Shown here piece after piece: positions 1 to 5,225 of a stretch of 5,225 bases of DNA; position 1 is the stretch's first letter, and every line of letters starts with the position of its first letter. The notes below the pieces were generated by a model that saw only the letters and a list, made by a program, of their open reading frames with translations, did not search any database and was not told where the DNA came from. The position numbers were made by a program, and so were the translations under genes. The DNA lies in the NCBI GenBank assembly GCA_900550795.1, contig URTN01000068.1:1-5225 (forward strand). Direction: 5' to 3'. This stretch comes from an uncultured Mollicutes bacterium. Lineage in GTDB: Bacteria > Bacillota_I > Bacilli_A > RFN20 > CAG-826.

Positions 1-1953
1 ATATTCAATAGAGAGATCTAACATTCCAAAATTAAGTAATTCCCTAACTATTATCAAAGTTCTCTTAATATCATTGCCATTAAAGAATAATGGATCTATT
101 TCATTAACTTTCTCTTCTACTTTAGAATCATCTTTTAGTAGGCCTAGCATATATATAGCAAGAGGGTTTTTAGCATTTGTTTCTAAGGATAATTCTAATA
201 ATCTTATAGCTTCTTCTTTATCGCCTTTTTTAGATGCTAAACCCGCTAAAGCATAATAGGAGCAAGAACGTGTCCCATATTGCCAGACGGCTTTATAGAA
301 ATCATTTTCCGCTTCTGAATCCAAACCTAGATATCTATTGGCAACGCCTCTTCCATAATAGCAAGATGCATTCTTAGGGTTAGCGTTTCTTAAGCAAGCT
401 TTTTCTATAGCCTTTGAATAATATTGCTTAGCCAAATCAAATCTAGCGTTATCTAGACAAATATCACCCATTGCTTCATTGCATCTATAATCAGCAGGAT
501 CCCTTCTTAAGGCTTCTTCTAGATAATCAGTTGCCTTATATGCGAAGTGGTTATATTGATATAGATGATATCCGTGCAAATATAATTCTTCGTTTGTCTT
601 TATATCTTTTGGGCGCGGAGAAATCGGCCTTGGTTTTATTGGCTCATGTTCCTTTAGATTGTTCCTGAAAGCGACAAGTTCTTTATTGTTTTTATCTTTA
701 ACAAATACTTCAATTAATTTGATATCCCCATCAAAATCAAATTCATCGATATAAGGGTCTTCAATTAATAAATCGACTTTCTTGCTAAATAATACCTTTC
801 CGTTTGAGGTGACTATTATCTTTGAACCTAGAAAATTACCAGATGGGCAGACGCCTACAAATAATTTATTTCCATTCTTATAGAAATTAAGCGCGGCATC
901 TAGAGTTACGGCCTTTGGCTCTCCGATTTTCTTAATTGGATACCAATATTGGTCAAATTCTTTCTTTTCATATGGCTCAATCATCGTGAAATCTGGCTGG
1001 TTATCGGTATAACAGCCAGTCATAAGTTCACAATATTCACTGCCATCATCAGTTAGATTCTCACACCACTTAGAAGCAAAAAGAGAATTGCCCCAAATCC
1101 AAAGTTTCTTTCCAGGGGCGGTATGGTGATTAGAAACCATGGCAACCCCAGCTTCTTTCCCATAATCATATCCACATACGAAATCCAAATCGCATTCATC
1201 TTTAGAAACCATCATTGAAGTAGGGGCCTTAATGTTTCTAGTGAAATGGATGTCGGTGCCTTCTCCAAAGTTCCAAGGACGGACAGTCTTATAGACTCCT
1301 TTTGCAATAGGCCAAGAAAGAACACAACGCCTATCATGGTCATTAACGCTACTTACATCGGGAGGAAAATCAACCGCGTAATTATCATTAATCTCAACGG
1401 CAGTATTCGCCCACCACATAAATCTTCTTCTGAATGGGGTGGAGTTATAAACAATAACGTGGGCCTTTACATAATTTCTATCTTCCTTGATGGATATTCC
1501 AACAGTCCCGTGCATTGAAAAGAAGTTATCAAATTCACCCATATAGACTGTTTCGTTCTTTTCCTTGCTTTCGACTGGAATAAAGGTAGTAGGCCTATGA
1601 TGCTGAGGCCAGTTAAATTCAATGCCGCCAGATACCCAAGGACCACAAAGCCCAACCATGGCAGGCTTAATTACTTTGTTATGATAAATAATGTCATAAT
1701 TATTTGTCTTATCTAATATAGAATGAATCTTACCTCCTATTTCAGGAAGAAGAGTTGCCTTGATGTATTTGTTTTCCAATACGTAGGCATCATATTTCTT
1801 ATCCGTTTTTTCATCAGAAATCGAAGCGGTGAAAGGAAGAGGATAAATCTTTCCTGAAGCGCCTTGGTAATTACGTCTTTCAAAAAACATCGGTAGCTCT
1901 TCGCTAGAACCGACTTCATAAGTAGGAATTGTTATTTCTAAGTGTTTGATCAT
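1..1953 (-). CDS. DUF5107 domain protein with C-terminal TPR-like repeats (3' end outside window)
   Basis: The frame is open for 651 codons from ATG at 1953 and runs off the window edge, so the C-terminus is missing. Residues 1-320 read as a DUF5107-type beta-sandwich. The landmarks are LLPEIGGKIHSI (68-79), GPWVSGGIEFNWPQHHRP (104-121), DHDRR (205-209) and a WP at 214-215. Residues 325-430 form a second beta-rich part with QYWYPI (335-340). A proline-rich linker (437-448) leads into about four TPR-like helical pairs from 454 to about 605, each with a Y/A-rich first helix and an A..(Y/L)..KA-type second helix. There is no signal peptide or membrane segment, so it is probably cytoplasmic. The family is uncharacterised. 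The EIGGKI opening resembles galactose-mutarotase-like folds, so carbohydrate binding is plausible, but this is inference. Full-length relatives are, from memory, around 1000 residues or more, so about a third may be missing. It lies 81 bp downstream of the regulator gene on the same strand and is probably co-transcribed with it. ATG at 1965 is an in-frame alternative start. Confidence 0.85.
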   Translation of the reverse strand, partial: MIKHLEITIPTYEVGSSEELPMFFERRNYQGASGKIYPLPFTASISDEKTDKKYDAYVLENKYIKATLLPEIGGKIHSILDKTNNYDIIYHNKVIKPAMVGLCGPWVSGGIEFNWPQHHRPTTFIPVESKEKNETVYMGEFDNFFSMHGTVGISIKEDRNYVKAHVIVYNSTPFRRRFMWWANTAVEINDNYAVDFPPDVSSVNDHDRRCVLSWPIAKGVYKTVRPWNFGEGTDIHFTRNIKAPTSMMVSKDECDLDFVCGYDYGKEAGVAMVSNHHTAPGKKLWIWGNSLFASKWCENLTDDGSEYCELMTGCYTDNQPDFTMIEPYEKKEFDQYWYPIKKIGEPKAVTLDAALNFYKNGNKLFVGVCPSGNFLGSKIIVTSNGKVLFSKKVDLLIEDPYIDEFDFDGDIKLIEVFVKDKNNKELVAFRNNLKEHEPIKPRPISPRPKDIKTNEELYLHGYHLYQYNHFAYKATDYLEEALRRDPADYRCNEAMGDICLDNARFDLAKQYYSKAIEKACLRNANPKNASCYYGRGVANRYLGLDSEAENDFYKAVWQYGTRSCSYYALAGLASKKGDKEEAIRLLELSLETNAKNPLAIYMLGLLKDDSKVEEKVNEIDPLFFNGNDIKRTLIIVRELLNFGMLDLSIEY

Positions 1954-1961
1954 ATTTTTAA

Positions 1962-1967
1962 CCATCC
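1962..1967 (-). promoter_or_regulatory. Probable ribosome binding site for the DUF5107-TPR gene
   Basis: On the minus strand GGATGG lies 8 nt upstream of ATG 1953. This is a modest Shine-Dalgarno match at good spacing and favours 1953 over the in-frame ATG at 1965. A GGAAGAAG stretch near 1987-1994 is too far upstream (more than 20 nt) to serve either start well. Confidence 0.45.
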
Positions 1968-2034
1968 ATGAATAATTGTTAAAAAACTTCTTCCACTTAG
2001 AAAGACCAAAAGAAAAAGAAATAGAAGTGAATTT

Positions 2035-3105
2035 TTATACTTTGGAAGAGAAATCTAACTTATATTTTGCAAATAAAGAAAGGAGTTCTGTTTTGTTTTT
2101 TCTCTTTGATACTTTTAACATCTTCCCAATACGATATTTAACTGTATTAAGCGATATATAGCAGGCATCCGCGATAGTTTCGTATTTAGCGCCGTTTTCT
2201 AATAGAATCACAATGTTGATATCGGTCTCGTCCATATTAAGGAGAATTTCATTTACAAGGTCAATTTCTTCAATCGATTTATCATGATAGAAATCAATGT
2301 CTTTCTCCTTTTGATAAATCTTTGGAGGGTTATAAGTTACATCGCAAGTTAGTTTGAGTGGCATCTTAACTGATACGGAATATATTTCCTTTTGCTTAGA
2401 TAAAAAGAAGAATAGATTAGCCAAGACTTTACCTGCTTCAAAATAATCGATATTCCCAGTTATATAAGGGACATGTATGAATTCTTTTAGTTTGCTGCCC
2501 CCAAATCCTGCCATATTTTTATTTATGGAATTCTTGGATTTAGAGATATATAAAAGAAGCAAATCATCATTAACGAAAACCATGTCATCGAATTCAGCTT
2601 CTTTAGAAATTAAGTTCTTAATCAAAAGGCTAGAATCGCCTTCGTTATCGAAGAATTCATAACTGGCATTAGATTCCTTACACGCTAAAAGAAAACCTTC
2701 TTTCTTAAATAAATCATGAGGAGAAGAAGGATTAAAACCGATAAAGGCAATTTTCTTCCTTTCTTTTGAAGTAGAAATAATCTTATTGGTTAAAAGGTAA
2801 AACGACATTACATAATCTTTTGATAAATATGAAAAAGGGGTTAGATGGAATTTAGGTCTTAATCCAAATATCAATGGATGTATATTCCTTTCATTACAAA
2901 AAGAGAATATCTCTTCAATCCAATTAAGGCTTATCCCAAATATAACCAAAACTCTTTCTTTAGGATCGAAATCCTTTTTGTTTTTTAGAATTATATAGGA
3001 TTCTTTTCTAGCTAGAACTGCACTTTTAAAACCTTCAAAAGCGTCGTTAAACCTAATGTTATCCCTATATCTTTCTTCTACTAATACCTGTATCACGTTT
3101 TTCAA
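2035..3105 (-). CDS. Transcriptional regulator: LacI-like sugar sensor with C-terminal LuxR-type HTH
   Basis: Probable one-component regulator that senses a small ligand, likely a sugar. Residues 4-260 follow the LacI/PBP type I sensor pattern. They include an opening strand and helix (VIQVLVEERY to about 30), KKIAFIGF (117-124), a helix with GF at 137-138, an ND pair at 179-180, AGFGGSKL (199-206) in the place of the usual GFDDS, and PYITGN (213-218) in the place of PLTTV. Residues 294-345 match a LuxR/GerE helix-turn-helix: TIADACYISLNTVKYRIGKM (310-329) corresponds to the usual EIA..L.IS..TVK.H...I pattern. No DNA-binding domain precedes the sensor, the opposite of classical LacI proteins. 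The start is uncertain: TTG at 3105 or GTG at 3096, neither with a clear Shine-Dalgarno, and an in-frame TAA lies 9 nt upstream of the TTG. The stop is TAA. It is divergent from the glycosidase gene and upstream of the DUF5107 gene, so it probably controls one or both operons. Whether it activates or represses cannot be told. Confidence 0.85.
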   Translation of the reverse strand: MKNVIQVLVEERYRDNIRFNDAFEGFKSAVLARKESYIILKNKKDFDPKERVLVIFGISLNWIEEIFSFCNERNIHPLIFGLRPKFHLTPFSYLSKDYVMSFYLLTNKIISTSKERKKIAFIGFNPSSPHDLFKKEGFLLACKESNASYEFFDNEGDSSLLIKNLISKEAEFDDMVFVNDDLLLLYISKSKNSINKNMAGFGGSKLKEFIHVPYITGNIDYFEAGKVLANLFFFLSKQKEIYSVSVKMPLKLTCDVTYNPPKIYQKEKDIDFYHDKSIEEIDLVNEILLNMDETDINIVILLENGAKYETIADACYISLNTVKYRIGKMLKVSKRKNKTELLSLFAKYKLDFSSKV

Positions 3106-3161
3106 TATAAACTTTTAGAAGGAAAAAATAAAGTTTAGCCAAATAATTTTAGTAAATATTC

Positions 3162-3191
3162 ATTCTATTTAGTCTTTATAAAATAAGCCAA
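3162..3191 (-). promoter_or_regulatory. Putative sigma-70-type promoter for the regulator/DUF5107 operon
   Basis: Reading the minus strand, TTGGCT (3191-3186, 4 of 6 to the -35 consensus) is followed by an 18-nt spacer and TAGAAT (3167-3162, 5 of 6 to the -10 consensus). Transcription would start near 3155, giving a leader of roughly 50 nt before the TTG start. In DNA this AT-rich such matches occur by chance, so this is only a candidate. The -35 overlaps one of the AGCCAAA repeats. Confidence 0.35.
3177..3184 (+). promoter_or_regulatory. Weak -10-like element for the glycosidase/epimerase operon
   Basis: TATAAA (3177-3182) and the overlapping TAAAAT (3179-3184) are each 5 of 6 to the -10 consensus and lie about 40 nt before the start at 3224. 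No convincing -35 is seen at 16-18 nt spacing, since the sequence there is AATATTCA-like. If real, the promoter may depend on an activator, and it would overlap the spacer of the opposing regulator promoter. Confidence 0.2.
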
Positions 3192-3210
3192 AATAAGGAA
3201 AATCTTACCA

Positions 3211-3217
3211 AGAGGAA
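3211..3217 (+). promoter_or_regulatory. Ribosome binding site that fixes the glycosidase start
   Basis: AGAGGAA ends 6 nt before ATG 3224, which is good spacing. The in-frame ATG at 3218 directly abuts this site with no spacer, so it is an unlikely start. This makes the protein 365 rather than 367 residues. Confidence 0.7.
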
Positions 3218-3223
3218 ATGAAA

Positions 3224-4321
3224 ATGGGAAAATGGAGCAAAGAAAAAGCAAAGCAGTGGTATAGCAAATATCCTTGGATAAGAGGATTTAATTATGTTCC
3301 TTCAACTGCAAACCACAGAATTGAATTTTATCAGGAGTGGGGATGGGAAAACCAAAAGGAAACCATCGAAAGAGAACTTGCTTTAGCACATTCTTGGGGA
3401 TTTAATGCGATTAGGATCCTGATGCAGCTAGAAATATATATTGACCAACATGATTCATATATGTCCCATATCGAAGAGATTTTAGAAATTGCCCATAAGA
3501 ATTCCATCTATGTAATGATTTGTTTTGGCAATGACTGCGTTGTTCAAAAACAAAATTATTCCTGGCCAGTATATGGACCCCAATCTTTTGATTTTGGTTA
3601 TCACGGAGGAAGAAAAAAGTCACCCCATGTAGTCATGGACGCTCCTGGATATAACTTAATTGATGAAAAGCCATATGAAGAAAAATTTTATGAGATGATC
3701 AAAGAAATCATTACCAAACACAAAGATGATAAAAGAGTTTTTTTATGGGATATGTATAACGAACCAGGCAATTCTAGAAGGGGCATGATGTCATTTCCAT
3801 ATCTAGAAAAGGCTTTTGAAGTTGCTAGGGAAATCAATCCAAGCCAACCTTTGACTGCTTGTTGCTGGAGTTATGACGAAGCTACTTTAAAGCCATATAA
3901 AGAAATCGAAATAAAGGCATTAGAAATGTCTGACGTCATTTCTTATCATTGTTATTTAAAATCTCCTGACTGCATGAAAGTCAACCAATACTTAATGGAT
4001 ACTTATGATAGGCCTATGTTTAATACGGAATGGCTACATAGGATTTGGCATAATGATGTCTTTGATTTATTCCCATATTTCAAGAAAGAAAATATCGGTT
4101 GCTTTAACTGGGGATTTGTAACAGGCAAGCAACAAACTAGGGAACCTTGGGAATGGCTTTGGAATGCCTATGACAAGGGTAAAGGAAAAGATTGGGATTT
4201 TACCAAGTGGCAACATGATCTAGTCAGGCCAAATCTTAGACCCTACGATCCTAAAGAATATGATGTTATTAAAGAAGTAACTACTGAAGCTGATAAGGAA
4301 TGGGAAGAAAAAAATAAATAG
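3224..4321 (+). CDS. Clan GH-A (GH5-like) glycoside hydrolase, cytoplasmic
   Basis: Probable retaining glycosidase acting on beta-linked oligosaccharides after import. Numbering is from ATG 3224 (365 residues). The (beta/alpha)8 signatures are in order: RGFNYVPST near the N-terminus (20-28), FNAIRI with R64 at the end of strand 2, FLWDMYNEPGN (173-183) with E180 as acid/base, SYHCY (240-244), and FNTEW (266-270) with E269 as the likely nucleophile. FNWGF (294-298) carries the strand-8 tryptophan. Charged, lysine-rich ends and the lack of a hydrophobic leader argue against secretion. The overall look is that of proteins annotated cellulase-family glycosylhydrolase or 1,4-beta-xylanase, but such names are not reliable and I do not assign a substrate. 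It is the first gene of a rightward pair: the epimerase begins 17 bp after its TAG stop. It is divergent from the LacI-like regulator, which is consistent with sugar-responsive control. Confidence 0.85.
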   Translation: MGKWSKEKAKQWYSKYPWIRGFNYVPSTANHRIEFYQEWGWENQKETIERELALAHSWGFNAIRILMQLEIYIDQHDSYMSHIEEILEIAHKNSIYVMICFGNDCVVQKQNYSWPVYGPQSFDFGYHGGRKKSPHVVMDAPGYNLIDEKPYEEKFYEMIKEIITKHKDDKRVFLWDMYNEPGNSRRGMMSFPYLEKAFEVAREINPSQPLTACCWSYDEATLKPYKEIEIKALEMSDVISYHCYLKSPDCMKVNQYLMDTYDRPMFNTEWLHRIWHNDVFDLFPYFKKENIGCFNWGFVTGKQQTREPWEWLWNAYDKGKGKDWDFTKWQHDLVRPNLRPYDPKEYDVIKEVTTEADKEWEEKNK

Positions 4322-4338
4322 CAATCCCATTTAAAGAC

Positions 4339-5225
4339 ATGTCTATAAATATTGAAAAGATAATTAATTCCGATTTCATCACGTATGAAGGGAATGATTT
4401 TAGGATTTGTTTTTGCTCTAACGGGTCATCAATTTATTCATATTCTTATAAAGGTCATGAATGGTTTTTCTCTCCATTAGATAAATCCCTATTCCTTAAT
4501 TCAAAAGGATTTTACGGGAAGACGCTTGGACCAATCGCAGGGAGATATAAATTAAATAATAAGGTTATCTGCCACGGGGGAGATAATTCGATTTCTTTCA
4601 TGGAATTTGAATATACGTATTCAATAAATGAAGATGATTTTGAAATAGAATTTAGATTAAGTCTAGACAAAGAAAATACTTTCTACGGGAACCATTGTAG
4701 CTACATAGTCACCTATAAAGTAAATGAAAACGGAGAGATATTAATTCAATACAAAATAAAAGCAAAGGAAGATACATATGCCTCTTTATCTTTGCATTCA
4801 TATTTTAATTTCCTAGAAGAAGACGTTAGGAATTTAAAAGCTAAAATAAAAGCAAAGGAAGTATCTATTTTAAACGATGATTTAAGCATTAAAGGATTTA
4901 GCAAGGTAAGCAAGGCTTTTGATTTTAAAAATCCAAAATTATTAAAAGAAACCTATATAGAAAAAGAGAATTTAACTACACGGGGTCATTATCTTAAAGG
5001 AGTTAATTATCCTGTAAGAATAGAGGATAATGGGTGTGCCCTAGAAATTGATTCGTCTTTCCCTAGTGCGTTAATATATCTAGATTCAGCACCTGTTGGG
5101 GTCATAGGTCTAAATGGTCAAAAAGAAAAGCAATTTTCTTGTTTTGTCTTTGAACCTGAAATAGATCCAGAGAATAAAGATAAATTGTTTATTAAATCAA
5201 ATACGGCTAAATCTAATTGGATAAA
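4339..5225 (+). CDS. Aldose 1-epimerase (galactose mutarotase) family protein (3' end outside window)
   Basis: Family members interconvert alpha and beta anomers of aldoses. The frame is open for 295 codons and runs off the window, with probably only a short C-terminal piece missing because the signature near the end is present. GKTLGPIAGRYKL (60-72) carries R69, CHGGDN (78-83) carries H79, and SLHSYFNF (151-158) carries H153, the expected catalytic acid. FEPEIDP (271-277) carries E272, the expected catalytic base. Where GalM proteins usually have a DH pair before the last strands, this protein reads RGHY (215-218), so the usual aspartate appears to be glycine. There is no signal peptide. It starts 17 bp after the glycosidase stop and probably relies on translational coupling, since no good Shine-Dalgarno precedes ATG 4339. 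An in-frame ATA at 4318, 8 nt after GGAAGAA, is a remote alternative start. A role in equilibrating the sugar freed by the neighbouring retaining glycosidase is inferred. Confidence 0.85.
   Translation, partial: MSINIEKIINSDFITYEGNDFRICFCSNGSSIYSYSYKGHEWFFSPLDKSLFLNSKGFYGKTLGPIAGRYKLNNKVICHGGDNSISFMEFEYTYSINEDDFEIEFRLSLDKENTFYGNHCSYIVTYKVNENGEILIQYKIKAKEDTYASLSLHSYFNFLEEDVRNLKAKIKAKEVSILNDDLSIKGFSKVSKAFDFKNPKLLKETYIEKENLTTRGHYLKGVNYPVRIEDNGCALEIDSSFPSALIYLDSAPVGVIGLNGQKEKQFSCFVFEPEIDPENKDKLFIKSNTAKSNWI
4753..4861 (+). repeat. Short 19-bp in-frame direct repeat inside the epimerase gene
   Basis: The same 19 bases, AAAATAAAAGCAAAGGAAG, occur at 4753-4771 and 4843-4861, exactly 90 bp (30 codons) apart and in the same frame. 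Both encode KIKAKE (139-144 and 169-174). The residues between and around the copies are not otherwise repeated, so this is not a domain duplication. Confidence 0.6.

Larger units (their letters stand above)
3137..3196. repeat. Pair of AGCCAAA(A)TAA direct repeats, candidate operator
   Basis: AGCCAAATAA at 3137-3146 and AGCCAAAATAA at 3186-3196 lie in the same orientation, 49 bp apart, in the short region between the divergent genes. The right copy covers the putative -35 of the regulator promoter and sits just downstream of the rightward -10-like element. The left copy lies between that promoter and the regulator start. This is where a regulator of both operons would bind. There is no palindrome within either copy, and the match is short for AT-rich DNA. 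Confidence 0.3.

Noticed and set aside
1246..1518. 90-codon open frame on the plus strand opposite the DUF5107 gene
   Set aside because: It lies wholly antisense to a long, family-like coding frame, its product has no recognisable motifs, and there is no Shine-Dalgarno. It is a shadow frame, as are the other short plus-strand frames at 74-256, 471-668, 1976-2161 and 2477-2662.
1954..2034. Possible terminator or hairpin between the regulator and DUF5107 genes
   Set aside because: CACTTC and AAGTGGAAG segments on the minus strand could pair in part, but the stem is short and interrupted, the loop is long, and no U-tract follows. I see no terminator, which supports co-transcription.
3194..3207. 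TAAG-N6-CTTA inverted repeat upstream of the glycosidase gene
   Set aside because: The arms are only 4 bp, as expected by chance in this AT-rich stretch.
3411..3623. 70-codon minus-strand open frame inside the glycosidase gene
   Set aside because: It is antisense to the catalytic-domain coding sequence, with no motif and no promoter or ribosome binding site. It is a shadow frame.
1..5225. Alternative genetic code (TGA read as tryptophan)
   Set aside because: The four real genes contain many tryptophans, all encoded by TGG, and no in-frame TGA interrupts them. Complete genes end in TAA or TAG, so there is no evidence for recoding.
1..5225. Mobile elements, CRISPR array, tRNA/rRNA genes
   Set aside because: No transposase or integrase motifs, terminal inverted repeats, regularly spaced repeats or cloverleaf-like sequences were seen, and the coding frames fill almost all the window.

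Overview
The window is AT-rich and gene-dense, with four protein genes arranged around one divergent intergenic region. The base composition, A/T-ending codons, frequent AGA/AGG arginine and a TTG/GTG start suggest a low-GC Firmicute/Bacilli-type bacterium, possibly an uncultured gut lineage near Erysipelotrichia or Mollicutes. This is inferred from composition and protein style only. Tryptophan is always TGG and the two visible stops are TAA and TAG, so nothing indicates the Mycoplasma code.

Left half, minus strand. A 356-codon regulator (3105-2035) is followed after 81 bp by a long DUF5107-type protein with C-terminal TPR-like repeats (start 1953), whose 3' end leaves the window at base 1. 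The regulator has an unusual layout: a LacI/periplasmic-binding-protein-like sensor comes first and a LuxR/GerE-type helix-turn-helix sits at the C-terminus.

Middle (3106-3217). This 112-118 bp region separates the divergent genes. It holds a plausible promoter for the regulator, a weak -10-like element for the rightward genes, a pair of AGCCAAA direct repeats that could be operators, and a good Shine-Dalgarno that fixes the start of the rightward gene at 3224.

Right half, plus strand. A clan GH-A glycoside hydrolase without a signal peptide (3224-4321) is followed after 17 bp by an aldose 1-epimerase (GalM) homologue (start 4339) that leaves the window at 5225.

Taken together, this looks like an intracellular carbohydrate-utilisation locus. 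A retaining glycosidase would release a sugar in one anomeric form, a mutarotase would equilibrate it, a sugar-sensing regulator would control expression, and a DUF5107-TPR protein of unknown function is co-transcribed with the regulator. The substrate cannot be told from the sequence, and no transporter or kinase lies in the window. No RNA genes, mobile elements, CRISPR arrays or clear intrinsic terminators were seen.
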